From NCBI RefSeq assembly GCF_901709675.1, contig NC_051095.1:8149956-8213955 (forward strand): DNA of 64,000 nt, given 5' to 3'. Made by a program: the position numbers and the translations under genes. Every line of letters begins with the position of its first letter. Positions within the stretch are counted from its first letter, which is position 1. The notes below the pieces were generated by a model that saw only the letters and a program-made list of their open reading frames with translations, did not search any database and was not told where the DNA came from. The DNA is from Syngnathus acus (lineage: Eukaryota; Chordata; Actinopteri; Syngnathiformes; Syngnathidae). This document shows, in pieces, positions 52,701-64,000 of this stretch.

Positions 52701-53708
52701 TCCAAAAATGGGCATTCCTTCAAAGTGTCTTATTAACTTCTTATTCAGATGTATCTGACTGTGAGTCAGGGATGACCAGCGCTACTATAGAAAGTGGGCG
52801 TGTCCTACCCGGCAGGACCACCTTGTAGCATCCCTGGCAGCGGTTGCCATCCGTGCAGGAGCTGCACTTGCCGCACATGATCTTGCCGTCGTCGCGGGCG
52901 CAGAACTCATCACTGGCCAGCCCCTTGTAACACTTGGCGCAGCGGAAGCATTCCTCGTGCCAGTGGCGGTTCTTGAGGTGCAGCTCCTGAATGGGAGGGA
53001 ACCGAGGTGTCGGTTAAGGCCATGCATTATGCAGTAGTGACATGGAGACAGCGGTGCTAAAGTACATTTTAAAAAAAATCTCCACTTGAATATTTATTCT
53101 AATTACAATTTTTTACCACTGCCTCTCATATACCTTTCACACTCTGAACAAAAAAACCTCACTTCTAGCAAAAACACCCCTCTCACACAAATATCTCTCA
53201 CTCACAAAATAGCCTCTTGAAATCACCAGTTAAACCTCTTATATTTAAAATTATTTACTTCACACTCCCCAAAAACTTGGATCCACCCAAAAACTCACCC
53301 AGAAAAAAACTCATGCGCACACCATAAAATGTACTCATTTCAAAAAATTCTATTCACACAAATACTCTCACACTTACCCAAAAAACAAGCATGAAAAAAA
53401 TCACATTACCCCCCAAAAAAGTTCACACTGGAAAAAAATGGTATGGTTCACCCCATAAAAACTCTCAGAAACACACCAAAAACCCAAAACCTCGCTCGCC
53501 AAAAGAAACCTTCCATTCAGCAGTTCTGCTTTCAAACGTTTGTGTCTCTGACCTTGGAGTCTGCGCCGATGGGTCGCCTGCACTCAGCGCAGGTGTTGGC
53601 ACAGACTTTGTTGAAGCACTTGGTGCACACGTGCTTGTCGTCTTTCATGACATACTTCTTGCCGTGCAGGTTGTCGCGGCAGTAGAAACAGTCGAAGCGG
53701 TCCGTCAT
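49744..53708 (-). CDS. fhl1: four and a half LIM domains protein 1 (isoform ending in distal terminal exon B)
   Basis: Exons, in transcript order: 53708-53553, 52986-52809, 52681-52512, 52323-52137, then terminal exon 49895-49744 (280 aa, the same length as human FHL1). FHL1 is a LIM-only scaffold of muscle sarcomere, nucleus and focal adhesions. The start [20 protein letters not shown] matches the human half-LIM. The zinc-ligand pattern CxxC...HxxCxxCxxC...CxxC repeats through four complete LIM domains. The joining sequence GCKNPITG leads into [17 protein letters not shown] and ends YCPNCAKL (human PDCAKKL). Upstream of the ATG, exon 2 has an in-frame GPRSYLTST, like the N-terminally extended human isoform (GPSSYKVGT), so an upstream coding start is possible. 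It converges on map7d3. Confidence 0.94.
51093..51247 (-). CDS. fhl1: fhl1 alternative terminal exon A (proximal duplicate)
   Basis: This exon is a diverged tandem copy of the exon at 49744-49895. It has an intact acceptor (cgcAG before 51247), the same phase 1 entry and its own stop at 51095-51093. Spliced to exon 5 it gives a 281-aa protein. The LIM4 remainder reads [35 protein letters not shown] and ends YCLLCAKV, keeping all zinc ligands. It has its own AATAAA signals on the minus strand (50671-50676 and 50681-50686). Use is inferred from intact frame, splice site and poly(A) signal; expression is not shown by sequence alone. Confidence 0.85.
53040..53520. repeat. G-poor degenerate CA/A-rich tract in fhl1 intron
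   Basis: Between the first two LIM-coding exons a stretch is nearly free of G on the plus strand. It carries irregular repeats of the type CTCACAcaAAAAAxxCTCACA, about 20-25 bp apart. It looks like a worn minisatellite. No exon is seen. Confidence 0.55.
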
Positions 53709-54349
53709 GGTGGAGGTCAGGTAGCTCCTGGGGCCTCCTGTAAAAAAAAAAAAATGGCGCAACATCACTTCTACATGCATGGGAGTTGTTCACATCACCG
53801 TGTCTTTGTAGTCGGAGTTTGAGAGAAGCTCTGTGATACTTAAAGGGGAGGTCAACCCCAACATTTTCTTTATGAAAATATGTTTTGTGCAAGCCATTTT
53901 TGTCACTTGCTGTGGACTGAAAATGACATTACAGTCGCCAGATCACAACCAATCATGACTCACCAGTTTTCAAATCTGAGCCATAATTGGTTGTAACCCA
54001 TCCAAAATACCCTTGTGATTCAGTGATATCAATCTCAAGCTGGCAAAACCAAAGGTCTCAGTGCCAAAATTCCATTGATATCCCCTCAAAAGGTGCCCCC
54101 CGGGGTCGACTGCATCGTTATTGGCGATCCATTTTGGTTATCGGCCTTTCCATCGCAGGAATGCAGTCAGACAAGTATGGAAAAGATTTAGTCCATGCTG
54201 GCTTATTAGAGAAAAAGTGATTGATGTTGGGACTTCATTTCTTTTAAACCACTACAGCTAGAGCTTAGCGCCAAGGGTCAGAGGTTGTGACATTTGGGCT
54301 TGGTAAGCATGGTGACATAAATATTTGGGAGCCATAAACACAGGCAACT

Positions 54350-54788
<439 letters not shown>

Positions 54789-57700
54789 ATCTGGCAAATG
54801 CTATCAATGCGCAGCTGTGTCCAGGGGATAAAGTGGGTGACCTGAGGATGGAGTCAGAGGCCCTGACTCAGTAGTTAGCGTCATCATGCAACAAATCACA
54901 GTGGCTCTTTTCGAAAATACAACTTCTATTTGGGGCCCACTAAGCCTCCTCTGGTTATTGTGCTTCCACTGGGGACAAGCGCGACAGCTGACTGTCGTCG
55001 TTATGTATCTGACAGAAGAGGAGCCACACTGGGGTGAACGTGGGGGTCAAACTACTTTGGGGTGTGAGTCACACCAACACAATGTTGGGCATTCTTTGTG
55101 TGTGTAAGTGTGTGTGTTCGCATTGGTGTGTTTGTGTTCATGCACACGTGTGTTTCCATGCGGATCTTTCATCTAACGTGGACCTCACCCATCATCCAAA
55201 ATCGTCTGGACTAAGATGGATGGTCTGTGTCTACATCTGCTGTAAACTGATATTTCCCCACTGTGTTTCCACTTTAGGCTGATGGAGCCGGAATGTTCCA
55301 CTGCAGGGGAGTTGACCTTTTGAGTTTTTTGGAATGCCACTGCTTCCCTCATTGGATCCTTTTTTTATTTTTGCGAAATGTTGATACCATCCTGGGCCAA
55401 ATATTTCTTTTGAAAGGTCACCCCAAGCCGCTCACCCCTCTGTCCGAGCAGACAGCATTTCCTCTACAACATGCTGGTCATATTTTTAACACCAAAGATG
55501 ACGTAGTTTCACAAATATGCAGAGGCGACTTGACTCGAGTCAGACTCAAGTCACCAATTTTAGGGCTTGACAAAAAAAAAAATCATAATTCAAAAAGCAC
55601 ATGCTCACGAGAAAAAAATCATTACCCGTTAGTACTGCAACACTCATCTCTCGGCACTCAACTCATTTTTGGGGATACAAATTAGCATACTGTAGATGTG
55701 AGTACTTTTTTCCATTCACGTTAACTTTGAATCATGCACTTTCTCAGCACTGAATACTCATGCTCACAAGAATAGAAATCATCTACCTGTTCATGCTTTA
55801 ATGCGCTTCTCTCTGAATTAACAGTTATTAAGTCCACCAAATACTCAAAATAGACAGGTAGATAGTCACAATGCTCTTCACTCAACATATGCTGTAAAGT
55901 CACATGCTCACGTTGCAAAAATCATAACGTGCAAGTGAATCCCGGTGTACCCCAAGGCTCAATTATAGGTCCACTTTCTTTGTGTGTATTGTATTTTAGC
56001 CATTAAACCATGAATGGCAGAAAACATTTTGTAGGTCAGTTTAGAGAAAAACGAAGTACTTATCCTTCCTGAAGCACTGAGAGGAAAAATAATTTTAATC
56101 GAGAAGCAATAAAACTGAAACCAGTTCAAGTCAAACCTAGCCTCCAAACCGTGCATCAAGAAAAGCTTTTAACTTCTTAAAACATGGCCAAAGTGTCTCC
56201 CTTACTCTTTAAGTCAACACAGACGCGGTAATTGATGTTTACATTACTTGTTGAACTGACTGTAATTGAAATTGTAATTATGGCGATCAATATAAATACA
56301 AAGATCATGAATGCTTGTCTGGGCATCCGCTCAAAATGCTGTAAATGTTGTTAACGCACATTAACACTTGTTTGTATGCTTGTCTCTCGGCATGAACACA
56401 AACTGTAACTAAATAATCTGGCTTCAAAATAGCGTAGGGAGTGATGGATTCAAACAGCATGGTGATGATGAGCATGGTGGGAATGCCTATCTCTCAGCAC
56501 CAACATATTACTTTAACAGCCAAATTATCCCAGATAATACATTGTTTCATGCCATTTAAAATGAGACAAGTTTAACATCAACTTTAAACCAATAGGATTC
56601 TTCTTCTTATTACCTTATTATACCAATTTACAAGTTAGCATACCTGAGTGCCTCTGAAAAGTCATGTTGCTTGTATTCAGGAGCAACAGGCGATGTCAAA
56701 ACAAAAGATGGAGGCAGCAGTAGCAAGAGAGGTTGTCACCCACATGTGCTTAAGTTCCGGGGTCCGTATATACACCCCTGCAAACACCCACCCGAGACCA
56801 CCCCGATCCCGCCACAGCGTCCAAATCCAACCTTCATCTCCTTTTTAGGCCTTGGAGAATAGACAGGATAGATTAGGTGATAGAGATTGGATTCCGCTGC
56901 TGTCCAATCAGAAGGTTAAAAATAGGATTTAAAAAAGAGGTTTTGAATGATGGCGCCCCTCGCAAGGACAACAGATACTCCCAAAGCCCCCCTACTCCTC
57001 CCATCGAATGTTTTGTCTCAGTCGGCTGGACCGGGTCAACATCGCAATTTGTCCTGGTGACTCACAAGGGAATAATTCGAGCACAGGCGTTTGAAGTTTA
57101 TTTTGGTTTATGCCAACTTTTTGTCAGTTGGGAAGATGGCAAACACACGTTGGCTTCATGATTGGCAGATATGCTCAACTTTTGTTTGAATCATTGGGTC
57201 GTTATAAATTTCATCATCCAAAGAGGTGCCTATTGTTTTATTCTGTATTCTGAACAACGCTTTACGTTTTAATATTTAAGAGGTGTTGGATGACCTTTGA
57301 CCTGTCTCTCTCTGGTCAAAAATCTTTTTGCTTGCTTCGTGATGCAATCACTGACAGTGCGAATAAGGTGTAAGGGTTTTTTTTCAAATGAAACCAGACG
57401 ACTTCCTTCCAATTGTTGGGTTTCAATTGATTTGGACGTAAACACAAATCAATGCACTGAGCTTGTGTTTGCAAATGTGTGTGTGTGTTTGGAGAATCAT
57501 CTGGATTTAATCTAACAGGACCTAAAATTGTTTGTCCTTTCTCAAAACCCACTTGAATTGTAATCGACTGCCTGATTACAAATGGTTTGTTTTTCAACAA
57601 CTCCCCCAATACGTAGGAGAACATTTTATTAGATGTTTGCACTGCTTATCAAAAGCAATCAATCACTTTCTTCTTTGTTAGTCGTTTCTCCTTTTTCAGT

Positions 57701-58323
57701 ATTGGTGCGTTCACAACTGCTTTTTAAATGTGGTTGACATGAAATACCAAACTGATGACTGCAGAGAATTGAATCAAATTAAAAGCAAATGTTTATTCAT
57801 GATTTTTTTTTCGTACACTGAGTTACACATTTGATATCATGGCAATGAAGCCACATATATGAAAGCTTGATTTATTCTTGTAAGGGTAATTAAATTGACA
57901 GTAGTCTAGAAAAACAAAATATACAGTATTTGGTATTTCTTTGTGCTACATTCAAAAACTTGGGACCAATAAATGTATTCATTAATTTCTTTCAAATGCT
58001 GAAATTTTTCATATTGTAATGACCTGCCTCCTTCCCAATTTTTCAGCTTTTCTGACGTTCTATTGGGTTGGTCAAAGTCTCATTACTTTCTTTATACATG
58101 TTATGTTTTCTAATAATCTTTGGCCAGTAAACTCATTTCATGTGTTGTACTGGAATACAGAAGTGGCACACATACGCAAAAGCAGGAAATCTGGCCAATC
58201 TTTGACATTACCCTACCCGAGAAAATTGTGAGTCTGCGTCCTCGGTATTGAGTTAGGGTGCGGACAGAGCAGTGGCAGACTGCACTGCATTATCACTGGC
58301 ATGGTGGCAATGAGTCACACATG

Positions 58324-58363
<40 letters not shown>

Positions 58364-58729
58364 TGGAGTAGTTAAGGTCAAATGCAGGATACGGTATGTG
58401 CACACTAAAGGCCATCAGGCCAACTGTCTTTCAAAACACACACAAGCACACACACACACACACACATGCAGATAAAAACACTCGAGCTCTAATTTAGTCG
58501 CCTCTGCTTATGCTATGAGCATCTGGAGGCGTGACTATACTCGTTGATGTGATTTAATTTCACATTCATACAGTCAAATGAGCTGTGGCGTATTTAAAGT
58601 TGCTTAAGAGTGCTCAACTCCTTTTCATCACAAGTCATATCACAACTAAGGTTGCCCTCCAGGGGTCAGTTATAATGGTGAAAACTCATCAGATGTATAA
58701 TCTGATCTCTGTTAAAGTGAGTCAAGGAG

Positions 58730-59080
58730 ATTAATTTAGACAAAATCCGTGCTTTGACGCCATATTGTGGCATCTTGATGCTGCAGAACTCAGTTGTAGC
58801 AAGTTAAGGAGCTTGTAGACAAAAGTAATGCTTTGGTGCCTTCTTGTGAGATCTTGATGCCAGAGAACTTGGTTGAAGCAAGTTGAGGTGCATAATTTAG
58901 ACAACAGTAGTAATTTGACACCGACTTGTGGCATCTTGGAGTCTAGAAACTATGTTGAAGTGTATTGAGAGTTAAAGTTTTGCTTTTCCACCATCTTGCG
59001 GCATCTTGGCACAACTGAATGAAGTTGAAATGAGTTGAGAAGCTTCAACATGACAAAATCTTGATGCCAAAGATCTATCT
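58730..59080. repeat. degenerate ~75-bp minisatellite, second locus
   Basis: Four to five units carry GTTGAAGCAAGTTGAGG, TTAGACAAAAGTAATGCTTTG and TGTGGCATCTTGATGCC-type blocks. This is the same family as at 3110-3690. A further fragment reaches the window end (TTGGAGTCAGTTGCGGAGCT, 63979-63998). Confidence 0.75.
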
Positions 59081-60747
59081 TGAAGTGAGTCATTGTGACC
59101 AAGCTAGTGTTTACATAAGTGGAACCTAGCAAAAGTGGCATCCCCTTTTTTACTAAGTAAAAGTAAAAAGTAGGTTGCCTTACAACTACTCAAATATTGT
59201 AAATCATTCCAAAAGTTACTTAGGGATTAAATTTTGACATTCACTTTGTAACTGATTAAATCCTGCACATGACTGATGTCTGCTGCTTTTGTGCTGACCT
59301 TTTTTAAAAGACGCAGAGAGCGGCGCCGACACATTTGAGAACGTCTGACAAATGTTTTACGGGTTCGAAAAGGCGGATGATGTCATCGTAGACAGGAAAC
59401 AGTGGCTCTCACTAATGATGACATCATATGTTTGGTTAGGAAGCGGCCCAAAAGCTGAAGGGCGGTAACCCTGTAACAAACCACTTAGCCAGGTCACATA
59501 ACAGCGGAACTAAAATACAATGCAGCACAGCACAGCACACTATTTTCTGATCTACCATCTTAAATTGATTCAACCTGCATGAAAAACAAATATATTTTTC
59601 ATCAAAAATCTCCCATGGTAGATTGATCCAGACGACTAAACTGACCAACACAGCACAGAAAGGTCAAGGACATATAGCAAGAACAAGAAGCACACTAGGA
59701 AAAAGTCTTACCAAGCAACATTCAAAAGATGATCATACAAATGTATTATATGCATTCATTGTACCATTGAATAAAATGAGATGAAATAGATAAATCTAAC
59801 ACAGTGCCACCTGCTGGATCTGACCTGAATTTTTTCCTGAATGCAAAATTGCCAGTGATATACTGTACACAATATGGTGCTATCACATGCTTAATTGTTG
59901 AAGTTACTTAATTAATAACTATTTTAGGATACAAAGTATATATTACAAACATGACAGAGAAACATGGAACTTTTCGGGGGTTTTTTCTATTTTGATTGAA
60001 CACACGGAGACATGATGAATCTTGTTGAAATAGCCCAGTTTATGTGTTCCCCACACCCATTTTTGATTGTCTATTTTTCAAAATAAATATTTTATTTTGT
60101 AGGTTTTAAGACAAATTCAAAATGGAAACATTTTAAAATTTCCGAGAAAATCAAAATAAATCAACGTAAAAAAGTTTTCCTTTCCTGCATCACTGTTCCG
60201 CATAATTGTGCTCAAAAACTACATTGAAAAAAAGTTAAGCAATACTATTTTTTTAGTTGTTGATATAAAATACAATTATGTAGCAAATAGACAAAACATT
60301 ATTATAAAATTCAACTTTTCATTTCAATTTTTGCCTAAAACATATATGCAGGATTTCTTTCTCCACATCTTTCTAAATGTGTTTTCATCTGAGTACCATT
60401 TTGTTTAATTTAGGGTACACAAAGACTGACTGCTTACAATTTAATTACTTTAGATTGTCATAGTTTATCATCCATTTTAGTAACAGGCCTGTCACATCTA
60501 CATATTACAACATTAATATACGAGCTCTATAGAACTGTAAACCATGAGCAACAGGCGATTCTTCAGCTGACAGTATATTAACAAGGCTATAAACACACAT
60601 CTATAAAAGATTGATATTTCAACAGATTGTTTTCAAAGTGCATCACATGTTACACAAGACAAACAATAATAACTCTAGAAAGAGCTTAACAGAAGGTCAG
60701 TTGTTGTGTCATTGAGACGTATTTAGCATAAATAACAGAACTCACCT

Positions 60748-60830
60748 ACTTAAAGAATGTGAGTGCGGGTGTCTGGTTGGCTGGCTTGTTGGCCGAGCTG
60801 TGAAATGCGCTCGCCTCTTAAAAGCCGCTG
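60748..60830 (-). promoter_or_regulatory. putative fhl1 core promoter and non-coding first exon
   Basis: On the minus strand a TATA-like CTTTTAAG (60824-60817) is followed about 25-30 bp later by GC-richer sequence ending in a strong donor, AAGTAG|GTGAGT, at 60748. An inverted CCAAT (ATTGG) lies upstream near 60945. The position and strand suit a 5' untranslated exon of fhl1, joining the acceptor at 53738-53739. This is inference without transcript support. Confidence 0.35.
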
Positions 60831-60949
60831 GTAAGTCAAGAGGGAGGAACAAGCAAAAAAAAAAGTGTAGGACAGACATAAGCCAAACCTTCGTAAGCGC
60901 TCACAAACAATGACCTCAACCAGGAATTTGGAAACTGGTGCAGAGGCCA

Positions 60950-63900
60950 ATGAGGAAAATTAAGACCAAGTCTCACCAAGGTGCTGAAAACACTGCTTTC
61001 ATTGTATTCCGATCATTTCATTTGTGTATTTCAAACTTTATAAGATATCCAGTTAAAATTAAGAAACCTTATCAAATCAACTTCTAATTTACAGTGCTCT
61101 GTTTTCTGGCTGTCATCTTTTGTCATCTTCACTTTTGCTGATAAAGCTGTTTTTGTACTTCCCTCCCTTCCGTTGTGAATTGGCACTGTAGAATTCAAAC
61201 CGACTAGACTTGACCTAAATGAATATGCCAAATACCAGGCAATTACAATCGGCCTAGCTAAAAAAACGTTTGGAATGCGTTCACATTAATTTTCACTAAC
61301 ATCATAAAATACAATTAGAAAGGTTTTCTTACCCTGTTACTGCTTTGGCCAAATTTGACTTATTTTTACATTTGACAGCAATTAAAAATGCCTAAATGTC
61401 ATTCTTTCACTCTGAAATGTGATGATTTTTCCGAAAGTAACACGAAAATACACAAAAATGAAAATATTTGAAAATGTCTCCCCATCGCACAGGTTTATGT
61501 GGGCTCAAATTTAACCCATGTCTACTTCTAAAACTTACTCAGGAAACAATGTGAATCTTGTAATCTGTCTTTATAATCAACACCAAAGCTTGGGTTCTCA
61601 TAGAAACATGCACCTAGAAAAAAAATACTGTGAACACACTCTCTGCTGTCCTTCTTTGGTCATAAACACGGAGTGACATGAAGATGACTCATTCTCTGAG
61701 AAAAGTATGCGCACATCTGTCTGCTTTCACCTCCATGCTGCCAAAAAAGCAAAACAGTTTGAGCATCAGTGACAATCACTCACACACACTCTTAAATTCC
61801 TGAGTGGATAAGTTTTCTCAGTCATGAGGTCATGTCTGATGCGAGACTGCAAGACTCAGGACAATGCTGAATAAATATTACAATTAGCACAATCGTGAGT
61901 GAACAGGTAAAATTACTAAGAAGGAAATCAAATGGCCTATATTTCCTGATCAAGATGGCTAAGAATGATAAATTAATGAAAAGGTTTGGGCACAAACTTA
62001 AACTAGCGTCTGATTGAATAATTGACTCTGCAGCACACAAAAAAAAAGAAATTTAGCTGATTTTTGTTGTAAAGTTAAAGTCAAATGTTTGCATCATATA
62101 TTTTTACATATCGGTGAATGTAGGCAGTAATGGAACCCGCCTGTAAAAAAGTCATTTTCGATTTTTTTCCAATTTATCGGCCCATTAATCGGTTATGGGA
62201 ATTTTACTCAGCCAAATATCGGAATCTGCCTCAAAAGTCCAACTCACAATTATGGTGTAATAACAAAAAATTATTGAGAAAATAGCACTCCAATAACATC
62301 CTTTATAAAAACATATTAATATTAATGAAATTGAGTTTAAAGAAATAACTACTGTGTGTCATGATTTAATAAGGCAATTTATATGTAATTTTTTTTCTTT
62401 CTGTTTTGACAGTAGCTGTAAGGAAAGCTTGGATACAGCTTTGGTGTTTGCCATCTTTGCCAGGATTACCCTACAAATAAAACTATGTCCTCGGGTCATA
62501 CCTTGCCTAAATGAACCTGGAGAGAAGTGGGCCAGAGATCACCCAGGCCCTAGCCGGTGAGTGTCCGTTCACTGCTGAATGTGTTTCCCATTTGAAAGTT
62601 GTTACCCAACAAAGCAGACATAATAAACACATCATCAACAAAATAGGGCAGATGAGCTGCCGCTCTTTTCATTCAAAGCTTGGCTCCTGTTTATTTCTTC
62701 TGATCCTTTTGCACACTCGTGAACAGGTGAGATATTATTTACACTAATGTGAACAGTATGTCTGCAAACACACAATGCATGAGTCATTCACACGCACACA
62801 AACACTGGTAGGCACGCAAAAAGCAGAACTCGCCAGAGTGGACACAGCAAGCCTTTATAGTCGGTGTCATCCACAGAAAAACACTCAGCGTCTTTATTAT
62901 ATTTCTTACATTTTGTTTTTGTCTCGCCCTCAGAGTCCAGCAAGAGGCTGATTGCATGCTTGCATTGTCGTATCCATGGTAACAGCATACAAATGCACAC
63001 AGTAAGTACCTGAATTCTACGGATGGATTGAATACAGTAAGCAATGTAGATGTTCATTCATTTGACATCATTTGGACAAGCTGAACTTTTCATTCATTAC
63101 ATTTTATAGATTGCATTTTTTTTGGGTCACCTCTCACACGCACACAACTTAAAAGCAGCCACAGATTATTTAATGAGTGCAAATGTAAGGTTTCATTTTT
63201 GTTCTTAATTTGTTCTTATTTTTGCTTCAAAAAACAATGACAGAAAACTGAAAATAGTAAAAATGGCAGAAAGAAATATTCTAGGGATGTCTTCAAAAAG
63301 GCATAAAATCAAATAAAAAAAAACAACCAAACTTTCAATGAATTTCAAGTTCCTGCACAGCAGAAGATAACAGGTTGAAGAAGACCTTCCTCTTCCTTCC
63401 GCGCCCATATCATCACCAACACACGCACCTCTCCATCACATATGCACAAACACATTCACGCACACAAACGTATACAGACTAACACACAGGTACAATGCTC
63501 TTTCAACAAACACACACACGCAATACTGCTCTGTTCTACACAGGCATGCGAACACACTCGCTCACACGCAAATGCGTACGCACACACACCGATTGCAATT
63601 GGTGTTTGGCGTGTTTTCTGGCTGTGGTTGACAACACAGTGGTTGCCATGGCGCCGTCATAGCAACACTTCCTGTCCGTGCTAGACAGCCGCTGCTCACA
63701 AGCTCGCCTCCCAAAATAGCCTCTCAAGGCCCTTTGTGGTCAATGCGACACATCTGGATATCGTTTACAGATATTATTATTATCAACATCATCGTTGTTA
63801 TCAGCGCTAAGCTCTACAAAATTCTGGGTTTGGGGAGGAATTTTTCAAGGTCCCTTAAAATCTATTACAGCGTTGTACAGTGACATGCAGAACAGTTAAA

Positions 63901-64000
63901 TGTTCTTCCACGGAATGGTAGAAAGTCGAATTAACTTGTGTATTGACGGCAGTCGTACAACAGTCATGATAACTGTGTTGGAGTCAGTTGCGGAGCTTCA
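60950..64000. other. right-hand intergenic region
   Basis: No confident gene. It holds a possible orphan exon at 62416-62549 (plus strand), two RFX X-box-like sites (62970-62983 and 63642-63666), CA-rich stretches at 63410-63590 and a minisatellite fragment at the end. The rest is AT-rich unique sequence. Confidence 0.4.

Noticed and set aside
60750-60950. 66-aa minus-strand open frame near the proposed fhl1 promoter
   Set aside because: No homology seen. It spans the TATA-like element and proposed untranslated exon, so a coding role is unlikely.

Overview
The window is vertebrate nuclear DNA, most likely from a ray-finned (teleost) fish. Its genes are split into many short exons with GT-AG introns, it is rich in (GATA)n and (GT)n microsatellites, and it carries a tRNA-headed SINE and hAT-type MITE fragments. 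It also has a TMT-class opsin, a family lost in placental mammals. The species cannot be named from the sequence.

Six protein-coding genes can be assembled exon by exon. In each model every splice junction keeps the reading frame and the summed length is a multiple of three. From left to right they are cd40lg (minus, 700-2756), a TMT opsin (minus, 4011-8005), a vestigial-like TEAD cofactor (vgll1, minus, 10207-11095), adgrg4 (adhesion GPCR G4, minus, 13627-21930), map7d3 (MAP7-family microtubule protein, plus, 25149-46791) and fhl1 (four-and-a-half LIM protein, minus, 49744-53708, with a possible non-coding first exon near 60.8 kb). This matches the human Xq26 block FHL1-MAP7D3-ADGRG4-(BRS3-HTATSF1)-VGLL1-CD40LG from memory of that map. 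Here BRS3 and HTATSF1 are not seen, and an opsin lies between vgll1 and cd40lg.

The genes do not form one pathway. cd40lg is a T-cell costimulatory ligand, the opsin a non-visual photoreceptor, vgll1 a transcription cofactor, adgrg4 an orphan adhesion receptor, map7d3 a microtubule and kinesin-1 cofactor, and fhl1 a muscle LIM scaffold. They are a conserved linkage group. map7d3 and fhl1 converge, with their poly(A) signals about 40 bp apart.

Three things stand out. (1) The last coding exon of fhl1, with its own 3' UTR and poly(A) signal, is tandemly duplicated. It gives two intact, phase-compatible terminal exons that encode different versions of LIM4. (2) A 2.3-kb element with perfect 28-bp terminal inverted repeats and TA flanks lies in a map7d3 intron. 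It carries a 251-bp satellite of nearly eight copies with a partly alternating, dimeric order. (3) adgrg4 lacks the very large mucin-like stalk of the human protein: a 51-bp S/T/P-rich exon is all I see of such a segment. Smaller observations include a near-perfect 99-bp palindrome, a dispersed ~75-bp minisatellite family, degenerate CCCTAA repeats, a GC-AG intron and several microsatellites. The right end (61-64 kb) holds no confident gene.
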